A model generated the notes under the pieces. It made no database searches, was not told the origin of the DNA, and saw nothing but the letters and a program-made list of their open reading frames with translations. A stretch of 64,000 bases of DNA from an uncultured Verrucomicrobiota bacterium (GTDB lineage Bacteria > Verrucomicrobiota > Verrucomicrobiia > Limisphaerales > UBA9464): positions 46,936 through 110,935 of the forward strand of contig CAJAHH010000049.1 of the NCBI GenBank assembly GCA_903939515.1. Reading direction: 5' to 3'. Shown here in pieces: positions 7,688 through 17,600 of the stretch (position 1 is the stretch's first letter; every line of letters starts with the position of its first letter). Made by a program: the position numbers and the translations under genes.

Positions 7688-9049
7688 ATGCATTCGTTTC
7701 GCTATGTCGGTCGGGAACTCTTCTGCGAGGATGTCCCGCTTTCGGACCTGGTCCAAAAGCACGGAACGCCGCTTTACGTCTATTCGCAGGCCACCCTGTC
7801 CGACCACTACTCCAAGCTCGATACCGCATTGGCGTCCGTGGATCACCTGATCTGCTTCGCCATGAAGTCCAACTCCAATCTCGCTGTGATCCGCACCTTT
7901 GCGGACCTCGGAGGCGGGTTCGACACGGTGAGTGCTGGTGAGATCCAGCGAGTCATTGCCGCTGGCGGTGATCCTGGCAAATGCGTCTTTGCTGGAGTCG
8001 GCAAGACCGAGGAGGAGATCACGTTCGCTCTGAAGCAGGGTATTTATAGCTTCAATGTCGAATCCGAGGCCGAGTTGGCGCGCATCAGCAAGGTGGCGGT
8101 GAAGCTCAAGAAAATCGCCCCGGTGGCCGTGCGGGTAAATCCGAATGTCGATGCTCACACGCACGCCAAGATCACCACTGGCACTTACGACAACAAGTTC
8201 GGCATCCAGTTCGAATCCATCGAGGCCGTCTACGCTCGGGCAGCCAAGCTCCCCAACATCCGCCTTCGGGGTTTGCAAATGCACATCGGTTCCCAGTTGA
8301 CCAATGTTGAGCCTTTCCGGCAGGCCGTCGAGAAGGTCGCGCCGCTGGTGACCAAGCTCAATGCCCGCCATGGATTCGACTTCTTCAGTATCGGGGGCGG
8401 CATCGGCATTGTTTATCAAGATGCCCTCGCCTCGGGCGACGCTGCCTGGTGGAAGACTGCTGCTGGCCGGGAGATCCTCACTCCGGACCTGTATGCAAAG
8501 ACGCTGATTCCGCTCCTCAAGCCCTTGGGCCTAAAGATCCTCCTCGAACCGGGTCGGTTCATGAGTGGTAACGCGGGCGCCTTGGTCACCCGGGTCGAGT
8601 ACATCAAGAAGACCGGCAAGAAGAACTTTGTCATCGTGGATGCGGCGATGAACGACCTCATCCGGCCGGCCTTCTATGACAGTTTCCATGAAATCGTGCC
8701 GCTGACGAAGAAGGCTGGGGCTAAGGTGTCGTCCGACGTGGTCGGGCCTGTCTGTGAGAGTGGTGACTACTTCGCTAAGGATCGTCCGCTGCCCAAGGTG
8801 GGAGAAGGCGACACCCTCGCGCTGTTGAGCGCCGGCGCCTATGGATCAGTGATGGGTTCCAACTACAACAGTCGGTCGTTGCCGACCGAGATCTTGGTCC
8901 ACGGCAAGAAGACCTCGGTGGTGCGTCGCCGTCAGACCATTGCCGACATTTGGGCCAATGAAGCGATCGCCGACTGGCAACAGAAGTCTCAGCCGTCGAT
9001 CCCCGAAAAGCCCCGGGCCAAGGCCAAGGCGACCAAGGCCAAGAAATAA
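7688..9049 (+). CDS. lysA: Diaminopimelate decarboxylase
   Basis: LysA decarboxylates meso-diaminopimelate to L-lysine, the last step of lysine synthesis, using PLP. The 453-residue protein has the group IV decarboxylase fold. The PLP lysine is in CFAMKSNSN (K60), HIGSQ lies mid-barrel, the glycine loop is SIGGGIGIVY, and EPGRFMSGNAG and VCESGDYFAKDR carry the substrate-site Cys/Glu/Asp of the second domain. The ATG at 7688 is chosen because M-H-S-F-R-Y fits the family start; the upstream frame to 7631 is non-homologous in look. The C-terminus carries a lysine/alanine-rich tail (residues about 435-453) beyond the usual end of the family. The gene stands alone between two terminators. Confidence 0.94.
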   Translation: MHSFRYVGRELFCEDVPLSDLVQKHGTPLYVYSQATLSDHYSKLDTALASVDHLICFAMKSNSNLAVIRTFADLGGGFDTVSAGEIQRVIAAGGDPGKCVFAGVGKTEEEITFALKQGIYSFNVESEAELARISKVAVKLKKIAPVAVRVNPNVDAHTHAKITTGTYDNKFGIQFESIEAVYARAAKLPNIRLRGLQMHIGSQLTNVEPFRQAVEKVAPLVTKLNARHGFDFFSIGGGIGIVYQDALASGDAAWWKTAAGREILTPDLYAKTLIPLLKPLGLKILLEPGRFMSGNAGALVTRVEYIKKTGKKNFVIVDAAMNDLIRPAFYDSFHEIVPLTKKAGAKVSSDVVGPVCESGDYFAKDRPLPKVGEGDTLALLSAGAYGSVMGSNYNSRSLPTEILVHGKKTSVVRRRQTIADIWANEAIADWQQKSQPSIPEKPRAKAKATKAKK

Positions 9050-9088
9050 CGGAGCTCGCTCGCGGGCGTTGGGAGTAAACCAAGAAAA

Positions 9089-9127
9089 ACGGGAGTGGGG
9101 CTCAGCGCCTTCCACTCCCGTTTTTTT
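9089..9127. terminator. Bidirectional terminator between lysA and the pseudopilin gene
   Basis: ACGGGAGTGG (9089-9098) pairs with CCACTCCCGT (9112-9121). It is flanked by AAAAA on the left and TTTTTTT on the right, so the hairpin can end lysA transcription on the plus strand and the convergent pseudopilin gene on the minus strand. Confidence 0.9.
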
Positions 9128-9168
9128 GATCCGGAGGGTCTGGGTCCGGGTGTCTTATCGGACCGCTC

Positions 9169-9975
9169 TCACTCGTAACCGGGACCCACTGTCGTCACAC
9201 TGGACCACCATTTCGCGTCGACGAGGGAATCTCCCGCCGGGACATTCAACCCGGTGTTGCTGCCTCGGCCGAATGTTCGGATCTTGCTGCCGACCCATCG
9301 ATGAATCTCCGAATGGCCATCCGCAAAGGAGAAGCCCGCGGCTCCGTTGTGGTACGCTGCAGGGAAATCGATGATATTTCCGGACTTGGCCTCGGGCCTG
9401 ACCATTTGAACGGCGCAGGCCGCATCGTTGATGCTGTCGGGATGCTCGTCCAGCAACACCCAAGTCATGGTTGGATTCACAATGTGGTCCAGTCGCCCGT
9501 AAGTCTTGTACGGAGGCGCCGGCAACCACCCACCATAATCAAACACCTGACTCATCGATTGGCTTCTGACCCGCGGAACCTTCTTGCCGGCTTCAATCCG
9601 AGTCGTTCGATCTGCGGGGCATCTCCAAACCTCGCGAGTGTTGCCCAGGTATTTCATCAGGGGGCTCTTGTCGATGGTGTTGGTCGGAGAATCGCTGGCG
9701 GATCCCGCCACGAGGAGGACACGCAAGTTGTCCTCGGGTCCGCCAGCCAGAGATTTAACTAGTAAGCCCTGATTATCATCGGCGTACAGTCGCCAAGCCA
9801 TCATCATCTGCTTGTTGTTGTTCATGCACTGGATGCCAAGGGTCTTGGATTTGGCTTTCCCCAATGCGGGCAGGAGCATGCCTGCTAGGATGGCGATGAT
9901 GGCGATGACGACGAGCAACTCGATGAGCGTGAAGCCACAGCGAGGGGGTCGATGGGTTTGGGACAACAATTTCAT
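9169..9975 (-). CDS. Type II secretion-like pseudopilin (prepilin N-terminal methylation motif)
   Basis: The 268-residue protein opens with a short basic leader and the prepilin cleavage motif [19 protein letters not shown]. Glu at +5 after the cleavage Gly and the long hydrophobic alpha-1 helix are intact. After the helix come [10 protein letters not shown] and C-M-N-N-N-K-Q, and the C-terminal half ends in a tryptophan-rich domain that includes [13 protein letters not shown]. This H-x-G/S-x-x-x-x-x-FADGH pattern is the C-terminal signature of the large pseudopilin family that is greatly expanded in Planctomycetes and Verrucomicrobia (DUF1559-like). The function is unknown; they are assumed to be processed by PilD and to sit at the inner membrane or surface. 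The ATG at 9975 is chosen. No other T2SS gene is adjacent. Confidence 0.88.
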   Translation of the reverse strand: MKLLSQTHRPPRCGFTLIELLVVIAIIAILAGMLLPALGKAKSKTLGIQCMNNNKQMMMAWRLYADDNQGLLVKSLAGGPEDNLRVLLVAGSASDSPTNTIDKSPLMKYLGNTREVWRCPADRTTRIEAGKKVPRVRSQSMSQVFDYGGWLPAPPYKTYGRLDHIVNPTMTWVLLDEHPDSINDAACAVQMVRPEAKSGNIIDFPAAYHNGAAGFSFADGHSEIHRWVGSKIRTFGRGSNTGLNVPAGDSLVDAKWWSSVTTVGPGYE

Positions 9976-10128
9976 TGGGGTTATTTTTAAGCTGTTCCAT
10001 TGGATGTGGGGCGTCAACAGAATCGTGGTTGGCAATCTGGAACGATTTTCTCGCCTCGCAGGCGGGGTTTCCCTTCAGTTGTTGAACCCGCGGACATCGC
10101 CCATCGATCCGCGACCTAATCCCCGCGT

Positions 10129-11157
10129 ATGAAGGCCATTCAACTGGAAAAGCCCGGATCCTTCCGGGTCATCGATATCGACGAACCCTCCGCTCCCGGT
10201 CCGGGTGAGGCCGTGGTCCGCGTTCATCAAGTGGGCATTTGCGGCACCGACCTCGGAGGCTACTTGGGCAAGATGCCCTTCTTCTCCTACCCGCGGATTC
10301 CTGGGCACGAACTGGGCGTCGAAGTGGTGAGCGTCGGCGACGGGGTCACGAACGTACGTCCCGGAGATCGGTGTAGCGTCGAGCCGTACTTGAACTGCCA
10401 GCGCTGTCATGCGTGTGGTCGGGGGCACACCAATTGTTGTCATCACAATCAGACCCTGGGCGTGCATTGCGACGGAGGCCTTCGGCGGTACTACACGGTG
10501 CCAGCCCGTAAACTTCATGTCGGTGCTTCTCTGGATTTCGAACAGTTGGCGCTCGTCGAGACCCTCGCCATCGGGAGTCACGCCGTGTTCCGTGCCGCGC
10601 CGAAGTCGGGCGAGACGGTTTTGGTAATCGGGGCCGGTCCGATTGGATTGAGTGTCATCGAGTTCGCCAAACTCAGCGGGGCTCGGACGGTGGTGATGGA
10701 CATGAACGAGCAACGCCTGGCCTTCGTCCGAGACGTCATGGGAGTTACCGACACCGTGCTGACTCGGGGCGACGGATCCGAGTTTACAGCGGTCGAGAAG
10801 CTGACCGACGGCAACGGGGCCGAGGTAGTCATCGACGCCACCGGGTCTAACAAATCCATGAGCCAGGCACTGGGCCTCTGTGCGTTTGCCGGACGTCTGG
10901 TGTATGTGGGTATTACTCAGGCCGATTTGAGTTTCCCCCATGCCCCGATTTTGCATCGCCGGGAACTGAGCATTCTTGGAAGCCGCAATGCTCTCCCAGA
11001 GGATTTCCGTAGCATCATCGGCCATATCGAGGCGCGTCGGATCGACACCCGGCCGTGGATCACCCATCGCTCGGCCTTCGGAGAAATGATCGATCAGTTT
11101 CCCTCGTGGTTGAAACCCGAGACCGGGGTCATCAAGGCGATGGTGTCGGTGGACTGA
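10129..11157 (+). CDS. Zinc-dependent alcohol/sorbitol dehydrogenase family protein
   Basis: The 342-residue medium-chain dehydrogenase carries the catalytic-zinc motif GHELGVEVV with the upstream VGICGTD (Cys ligand about residue 38, His-Glu at 63-64). A structural-zinc four-cysteine cluster sits at about residues 93-107 (C-Q-R-C-H-A-C ... C). The Rossmann motif is LVIGAGPIG at about 165-173. This pattern fits the threonine/sorbitol dehydrogenase branch, which oxidises polyols or sugar-derived alcohols with NAD(P). The exact substrate cannot be given. The gene is divergent from the pseudopilin gene (153 bp apart) and 26 bp upstream of a rhomboid gene, with which it may be co-transcribed. Confidence 0.88.
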   Translation: MKAIQLEKPGSFRVIDIDEPSAPGPGEAVVRVHQVGICGTDLGGYLGKMPFFSYPRIPGHELGVEVVSVGDGVTNVRPGDRCSVEPYLNCQRCHACGRGHTNCCHHNQTLGVHCDGGLRRYYTVPARKLHVGASLDFEQLALVETLAIGSHAVFRAAPKSGETVLVIGAGPIGLSVIEFAKLSGARTVVMDMNEQRLAFVRDVMGVTDTVLTRGDGSEFTAVEKLTDGNGAEVVIDATGSNKSMSQALGLCAFAGRLVYVGITQADLSFPHAPILHRRELSILGSRNALPEDFRSIIGHIEARRIDTRPWITHRSAFGEMIDQFPSWLKPETGVIKAMVSVD

Positions 11158-11183
11158 ATTCCTCGGCCGTTTCTTCAGCCGTC

Positions 11184-11852
11184 ATGAAATCTCCTCCCCC
11201 CTTGCTGCCTCCGCGCGGGGAGCCGCTGCCGTTGGAGCGAGGTGCGACCCGGGTGTTGATTGCGCTGAATCTGGTGTTCTTCGCCTACGAGCAATGGCTC
11301 GACCGGGTCGATCCCGGCCGCCAGCGCTGGTTTGAATTGAACCACGCCCTCAGCCTCGAAGGGTTGCAACGGGGAGCCTGGTGGCAATGCCTGAGCTTTC
11401 AGTTCCTGCATGGGGGGTGGATTCACTTGGCCATGAATCTCCTCCTGCTGCACTCATTGGGCCCTGTAATGGAGACGACCCTGGGGCGGTGGCGTTTCGT
11501 CCTGCTCTACCTCGCCAGCGGAACTCTGGGCGGCATTCTTCATGTGGTGGGCGCTTGGATGATGCCGGATTCCTTTGGAGGACCCGTAGTGGGCGCATCA
11601 GCAGGATTGTGCGGGTTGTTGGCGGCCCTCGGAGCGTTGCACTCTGAAGAACGTCTGAGGGTGCTGCTCTTCTTCGTTATTCCCCTGGAAATCCGGGCGA
11701 AGTTTGTTCTATTGGGAGGGATTGTCATCAGCGCCCTCGGTGCCGTCTTTGTGGTGGGTCCCATTGCTCATCTGGCCCATCTCGGAGGCTTTATCGGAGG
11801 CTTGGCCGTCGCCCTAGCGCTTCAGCGGAATCTCTGGCTCAGCACGCGGTGA
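11184..11852 (+). CDS. Rhomboid family intramembrane serine protease, copy 1
   Basis: The 222-residue, six-segment membrane protein carries the rhomboid signatures. H-G-G-W-I-H-L-A-M-N is at residues 76-85 (the H-x4-H-x3-N motif of TM2), G-A-S-A-G carries catalytic Ser139, and A-H-L-A-H-L-G-G near 198-206 carries the catalytic His. Rhomboids cleave substrates within the membrane. The substrate is unknown. The ATG at 11184 is chosen because the open frame further upstream lies inside the dehydrogenase gene. A second rhomboid follows 60 bp downstream. Confidence 0.87.
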   Translation: MKSPPPLLPPRGEPLPLERGATRVLIALNLVFFAYEQWLDRVDPGRQRWFELNHALSLEGLQRGAWWQCLSFQFLHGGWIHLAMNLLLLHSLGPVMETTLGRWRFVLLYLASGTLGGILHVVGAWMMPDSFGGPVVGASAGLCGLLAALGALHSEERLRVLLFFVIPLEIRAKFVLLGGIVISALGAVFVVGPIAHLAHLGGFIGGLAVALALQRNLWLSTR

Positions 11853-11912
11853 ATTCGGCGCGAGTGGATCCGCATTGGAAAATGGGCCCAGCCCAGACTA
11901 TTCTTAAACGCA

Positions 11913-12818
11913 ATGCTTTCAGATCGGGATTACATGCGGGAAGAGGACAACGGGATGCGTTTCTCTTGGACGGTGATGCTCCTCATCGCCTTGGTGGTGG
12001 TCTTCGCCGCGGACGAAATTGCCAAAGCCTACCTGGGCCTGTCGCTGCAGCAGCACGGGGCCCTGTCCAGCAGCGTTTGGCGATCGGGTTGGGTCTGGCA
12101 GTTGGTGACCTTCCAATTTTTGCATGGCAATTTCGCTCACCTGTTCTTCAACGGGTTGGGTATTTGGATGTTCGGACGCCCCATCGAGGCGGCGTTTGGC
12201 GGCCGACGAATGCTGGGCCTTTGGATGGCCGGTGGCCTGGTGGGTGGTTTGCTGGAGTTGGGAATTAGCGCGGCCTTTCCGGGTGTATTCTCCCCAAGTG
12301 TGGTGGGGGCGTCGGCCGGGCTCATGACCTTCCTTGCGATTTTCTGCCGGCTCGAGCCCGATGCCCGAATCTTGCTGGCCCTCATTGTTCCGGTTCCGGC
12401 CCGTTTCCTGTTCTACTTCTCGGTCGGTGTCGCCGTGTTCTTCATCGTGGTCCCATCGCGGGACGGAGTGGCTCACGCTGCACACTTGGGTGGTTTGCTT
12501 TTCGGGTGGTTCTGGGTCCAGGCCGGATATCATCGGGGCGAGGGTTTGTGGGAGCGTCTCTCCGAAGCCTGGTATCGTTGGAACCAACAACGCCAAACGC
12601 CCCGCGCCCCCTCTCGAGCGGCCGATGGCAAGATTATCAAGCCGTCGTTCCGTTCGGACTCAGCTCCGACCCCAGCAAAAGAACTCTCTGACGCTGAGTT
12701 CATGGCCCGTGAGGTGGATCCCATTCTCGATAAGATCGCCCGGGATGGGATTGGCAGCTTGACCCCGGCCGAACGTCAAACGCTCGAGGCAGCTCGTAAG
12801 AAAGTGACCCGCCGCTGA
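11913..12818 (+). CDS. Rhomboid family intramembrane serine protease, copy 2, with C-terminal cytosolic tail
   Basis: The 301-residue rhomboid has H-G-N-F-A-H-L-F-F-N at residues 71-80, V-G-A-S-A-G with Ser134, and A-H-A-A-H-L-G-G with the catalytic His near residue 190. Unlike its neighbour it continues for about 100 residues past the last membrane helix. That tail has a basic, Pro/Ser-rich linker and a short helical domain that ends S-L-T-P-A-E-R-Q-T-L-E-A-A-R-K-K. This C-terminal helix-hairpin motif (…I-x-x-x-G-x-x-S-L-T-x-x-E-R-x-x-L-x-x-A/S) is common on rhomboids of the Bacteroidetes/PVC groups. Alternative starts at ATG 11934 or 11955 are possible. The pair probably arose by duplication, but the two have diverged widely. 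Confidence 0.87.
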   Translation: MLSDRDYMREEDNGMRFSWTVMLLIALVVVFAADEIAKAYLGLSLQQHGALSSSVWRSGWVWQLVTFQFLHGNFAHLFFNGLGIWMFGRPIEAAFGGRRMLGLWMAGGLVGGLLELGISAAFPGVFSPSVVGASAGLMTFLAIFCRLEPDARILLALIVPVPARFLFYFSVGVAVFFIVVPSRDGVAHAAHLGGLLFGWFWVQAGYHRGEGLWERLSEAWYRWNQQRQTPRAPSRAADGKIIKPSFRSDSAPTPAKELSDAEFMAREVDPILDKIARDGIGSLTPAERQTLEAARKKVTRR

Positions 12819-12945
12819 CAGCCCTCTGGTTGGATCCACCGATGAGCCCATCAGGTCTTAGCAGCCATTGAGGGAGACCCATAAAGGGCGATGTCATCCC
12901 AGTGGCGTGCTCAATGCCCTAGTGCAGTGTCTCACTCCAAGACAC

Positions 12946-13170
12946 TACCTCGGAAGTGGGTGGGTAAGGATGGTTTTTCGGCCACCCAGATGTAGCCCGA
13001 GGACTTCCTAGGTAGTGACCGATCTCCGAGCGGTCCTGTCTGCGGCGGTCCGGCTCTGTGGTATTGGATCGGGAGAGTGGCGCTCTTTGTCATGTTCGCC
13101 GACGTGGCGCTTTCGGAAAAATCGCCCTACCTCAGAAGTGCGTGGGTGAGGATGGTTTTTTCGGCCACCC
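12946..13170. repeat. Intergenic repeat, family A, full copy
   Basis: The core (13009-13133) begins CTAGGTAGTGACC and carries GACCGATCTCCGAGCGGTC, a short palindrome. It then has GGCGCTTTCGGAAAAATCGCC, a near-palindrome, and ends CCCTACCTC, so its outer ends are inverted (GGTAG/CTACC). Imperfect direct repeats of about 40 bp (ACCTCGGAAGTG...GATGGTTTTTCGGCCACCC, 12948-12987 and 13130-13170) flank it. Related copies are at 41859-42018 (reverse), 63638-63711 and 63743-63888. The gap 12819-13178 holds no gene. Confidence 0.8.
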
Positions 13171-13178
13171 GGTACCGG

Positions 13179-14333
13179 CTAGTCAGCCAAGATCTTGTCG
13201 GCCGCTCGCTCGGTGGCTCCTGGAGGTCCTAGAAGCTGGCGAACCAGGATGAGTTCTTTTCGGGCCTCCGAGAGTGCACCCGGAGTTGTCAGGAGGTTCA
13301 GGGTAGCCTCAGCCAGGGCGTCGGAAGTGGCCGCGTCTTGGACAAACTCCGGCAGGACCGCCTTGCCGGCCAATAGATTGGGCATGGCCAAAAAAGGAAC
13401 TTGGATGATCCGCTTCCCAATTTGGTAAGTGCTCCACGAGGTCTTGTAGAGGGCGATCGTGGGCACTGCGAACCAGGCGCACTCTAGAGTCACGGTTCCG
13501 GTCGAGGCGATGGCTACGTCGGCGTCGGCCAGGATGGCGGCGAGTTTGCCGATCTGGATAGACATGCCTTTGGGATGAGCAATCGCCGGAGGCAGAGCCG
13601 ACCGGGCGGCTTCCTGTGGCAACACCAGGGTGCATCGGGCCCCGGTTTTCTCGATGATCTTCTGGGCCGCCGCCGCGACCACTGGCCAGTGGCGTCGCAG
13701 TTCTTCAGAGCGACTTCCCGGGAGCAGCACCAGATGGGGTCGCTCCCCAGCCGATCGGAAGGGGGGCGCCGGCGGTAGACCATGCCGATCGACCAATGGG
13801 TGACCCACAAAGTCGACCTGCACACCCGGTGCATTCTGGGCATACCACTCTTTTTCGAAGGGAAGGATCGAAAGTAATCGGTCCAGAATTCGAGGCATCT
13901 CCCGGGCCCGTCCGGCACGCGATGCCCAAACTTGTGGCGACACGAATTGCACCCGTCGCGGCCGCCAGTTCTGGAAAGTTCCAGAGCACTCAGCAGTCAT
14001 TGCGGTGATGGCCTTGAGGAAGCGCAAATTGAAGGCCCCGAAATCAACTCCGATCACTACGTCGGGAGTCCGTTCGCGGGCGGCTTCCAACAACAGTCGG
14101 AACGCGCTTTGGAACCGCCCCAACTGGCGAAGGGCATCGGCGGGACCGATGACCGAATGCGTGGTCAAGTCGCAGAGAATTTCCACTCCGGCTGCCGCCA
14201 TGGCCGGCCCCCCTGCTCCGAAAAACTGGGGTTCCAGAGGACCCGTCCTTTGGCGCAGAGCGCGAACTAGCTCGGCGGCGAGTTGGTCGCCACTGGGCTC
14301 ACCGGCGATTAGCAGGATGGACGAAGGCTTCAC
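13179..14333 (-). CDS. lpxB: Lipid-A-disaccharide synthase
   Basis: LpxB condenses UDP-2,3-diacylglucosamine with lipid X to form the lipid A disaccharide at the inner membrane. The 384-residue GT-B (GT19) protein has the N-terminal IAGEPSGDQLAAELV, then FGAGGPAMAAAG, a central VQFVSPQVWASRAGR, GHPLVDRHG, and L-L-P-G-S-R-S-E-E-L at the start of the donor domain. A-S-T-G-T-V-T-L-E in the second domain is characteristic. The length is normal. No lpxA, lpxD or fabZ gene is adjacent, so this is a stand-alone lpxB. Its presence supports an LPS-type outer membrane. Confidence 0.94.
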   Translation of the reverse strand: MKPSSILLIAGEPSGDQLAAELVRALRQRTGPLEPQFFGAGGPAMAAAGVEILCDLTTHSVIGPADALRQLGRFQSAFRLLLEAARERTPDVVIGVDFGAFNLRFLKAITAMTAECSGTFQNWRPRRVQFVSPQVWASRAGRAREMPRILDRLLSILPFEKEWYAQNAPGVQVDFVGHPLVDRHGLPPAPPFRSAGERPHLVLLPGSRSEELRRHWPVVAAAAQKIIEKTGARCTLVLPQEAARSALPPAIAHPKGMSIQIGKLAAILADADVAIASTGTVTLECAWFAVPTIALYKTSWSTYQIGKRIIQVPFLAMPNLLAGKAVLPEFVQDAATSDALAEATLNLLTTPGALSEARKELILVRQLLGPPGATERAADKILAD

Positions 14334-14697
14334 CGTGGGGCCGCAAGCCTAGGAGGATTAGCCCGATTGTGGAAGCGCTCCCCAAACACCATTTTGTCCC
14401 AGAAATAATTTCTCTATGAACCCGGTTTCCACGCGCTGCGCCGCCCTCCTGAGCCTCCCCACCCACGGGGCGACTCGGACTGGCCTAGGGTGCGGTGATC
14501 TCCCCTCTGGATCGTTGGGTCGCTTCGCCGAGTCCTCCGACGGGTCTTGTCACTCATCGGCACACCGCGCCGTGCGCCAGAACTAACTGTTACCCGTTGC
14601 TGCCCGTTAATTCGCACCGCGTTTTCCCCGCATCAGGGCCTCTTCCAGTCTGGCTTTTGGAGGGAGTCTGCCAGAAAATCACCCAATACCAGAGCCC
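14334..14697. other. Intergenic gap, no gene recognised
   Basis: These 364 bases separate divergent lpxB and a DUF1549/DUF1553 gene and probably contain both promoters. No open frame has convincing composition, and no terminator, repeat copy or RNA gene was recognised. Confidence 0.45.
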
Positions 14698-17600
14698 ATG
14701 AAGATCCCCCTGCTTCCCGAGGCAATCGCCCTGTTCACCGGAACCCTCCTGGTTTCCCAGACAATGGCGGCGACCGACTTCACGGCCGAGATTGAGCCGC
14801 TACTAATTCGGCGTTGCTTCGAATGCCATGGCCCGGACAAGCAAAAGGCCAATCTTCGCCTGGATTCCCGAGCGGCGGCCTTTCAGGCGGCCGAATCTGG
14901 CAAGGTGGTCCTCGAGGTGGGAAAACCCGAGACCAGCGAACTCATCCGTCGCGTCACCGCCACCGATCCAGATGAGGTCATGCCGCCCAAGGGTCCGCGA
15001 TTGACACCGGCTGAAGTCGCCAGCCTCACCCGTTGGATCCGCGAAGGTGCTGTATGGCCTGATAGCAATATCCAGAAGCATTGGTCCTTCCAGGCGCCGA
15101 TCCGACCCATTCCTCCAGAAAATCTGCCCAAGACGGCCACTCTTCAAAATCCCATCGACCGCTTCATTGTGGCTCGATTGGCCAAAGAAGGGCTGCAGCA
15201 ACAGCCTGAAGCCGATCGGGCCAATCTGATTCGTCGCGTCTCCCTCGACCTCACTGGCCTGCCTCCGGAACCGTCCGAGATCAGCGCCTTTCTCGCCGAC
15301 AAGTCGCCGCGCGCGTTTGAGACTCTTGTCGACCGCCTACTTGCCTCGCCCCACTACGGGGAGCACATGGCCCGGGGTTGGCTCGACCTCGCGCGCTATG
15401 CCGATTCCAATGGTTACCAGGTAGATTTGGCGCGTTCCATTTGGCCCTACCGCCAATGGGTGATTGAGGCCTTCAACAAGAACCAACCGTTTGACCAATT
15501 TACCATCGACCAGCTGGCCGGTGATCTTTTGCCTCAACCCACCTTGGCTCAGCGCGTCGCCACCGGGTTCAACCGCAATACTAAGGTCAACGACGAGGGG
15601 GGTGGCGATGCCGAGGAGTACCGCACCAAGGCGGTGAAGGACCGGGTAGCAACCGTGGGCACGGCCTGGTTAGGACTCAGCCTGAACTGTGCCGAATGCC
15701 ACACGCACAAGTATGATCCGATCACCCATGAGGAGTACTACCGGTTTTACTCCTTCTTCAACAACAGTTCCGACTCGGGCAATTACAGTCTCGGCCCCTC
15801 GGTCGAGGTGCCTAAGCCAGACCTGACCGACATGGATGCGCACCTGTCTCGGCGATTGCAGGAGACCCGGGATGAGCTTTCTCGCATCGAGAAGGAACTT
15901 CAAAAATCTCAGGCCGTTTGGGAGAAGTCGGTGGCTCGGAAGGCCGACCCGTGGCGCACTCTCCAACTCGTCAACCCCCAGTCCACCGGCGGTTCCAGCT
16001 ACACGAACTTGCCGGACGGATCCCTCCTCGGAACTGGGGTCAACGCCATCTACGACACCATTACCGTCGAAGCCGAGACGGACCTCACAGGCATCACGGC
16101 TGTCCTGCTCGAAGTGCTGCCCGATCCTAGCCTCCCGAAGAATGGTCCGGGTCGTTGGGGCGCCAGTGGCAATTTCATCCTCGACGAATTTTCCTTCGCC
16201 GCCGCTCCCATGAAGGGCGCCGCTCCGGCCAACACCAATCTCTTCTTCAGCAGCGCCACGGCCGATTGGGAACAGCAGTATTACAAGGCCGAGCACGCGA
16301 TCGATCGTAATTCCAAGACGGGTTGGTCCATTGGTCCTCGCTTTGGACAGCGTCACTTTCTCATCGCTCGGTTGCAGGATCCGACCGGATACCGCGGGGG
16401 CAGCCGGCTCACCTTTCGCTTCGACCATTACCATGGGAACAGCCATTGCATCGGCCGATTCCGCATCTCGGTGACCACAGAGAAAGATCCCCAACGCCAA
16501 TGGCCCCTGCCTGAAGACGTGCGGGTGGCCGCCTCCCGGTCCTCGCAGGAACGGTCGACCGAGCAGTCGGCGCTCCTGGCGGCCAGCCAGCGCTCCGCCT
16601 CGGAGAAGGTCCGTACCCTGGAACGCGAACTCTTCGTTCTCGAGCAAAGTCGCCGGCAGCGCGCCGCTCAGAAGTTCACCACGCTGGTGATGCAGGAACG
16701 ATCCGAACCGCAGCCGCGCGAGACTTACATTCATCTCCGAGGCGATTTCCTAACGAAGGGGAAGGTCGTACAGCCGGGTATCCCCGCGGTGTTCCCACCC
16801 CTGCCGGCGGGACTCCCGGCCAATCGCCTGACCCTCGCCCGTTGGTTAGTCGATCCAGCCAATCCCCTCACGGCTCGGGTCACGGTGAACCGGTTCTGGG
16901 AGCGCTGCTTTGGAACGGGTCTGGTAAAGACCAGCGAAGACTTCGGCCGCCAAGGTGAATTGCCTTCCCATCCCGAACTCCTCGATTGGCTGGCCACCGA
17001 ATTCATCGCCAGCGGATGGGACGTCAAGGCCCTGCAGAAGCTCATCGTAATGTCGGCGACCTACCGACAGAGCGCCGCCACCGATGCCACCCGCCAGGAG
17101 AAGGATTTCTATAATCGATTCCTCTCGCGAGGCCCGCGTTTCCGCATGGATGCCGAGATGATTCGAGATCATGCCCTGGCGGTCAGCGGCCTGCTGCACC
17201 ACAAGGTGGGTGGCCCGAGCGTCTACCCCGTGCAGGTGCCCAACCTCTGGAAGGAAATTGGATTCCTTCGTCCCGAGATCGGCATGGACGAATGGCCGGT
17301 GAGCGACGGCCCCGACTTGTATCGACGCGCCCTCTACACTTTCTGGAGACGCGTTTGTACTTATCCCACCTTGGCCACCTTTGATGCCCCCAGCCGCGAT
17401 GTCTGCGTCTCACGGAGGCCCCGGACCAATACGCCGTTGCAGGCCCTGGCCGCACTGAACGAGCCAACACTACTCGAGGCGGCTCGATTTTTTGGACAGC
17501 GGATTCTGGCCGAGGGCGGTCCGGACGATGCCTCCCGCGTGGACTACGCCTTCACGCGGAGCGTGGGCCGACCACCGACCGCGGCAGAACAACGGCGGCT

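Noticed and set aside
12819..13178. CRISPR-like array in the repeated intergenic region
   Set aside because: The repeats are only two, are separated by about 140 bases and are palindromic with inverted ends, which fits a dispersed element and not a CRISPR array.
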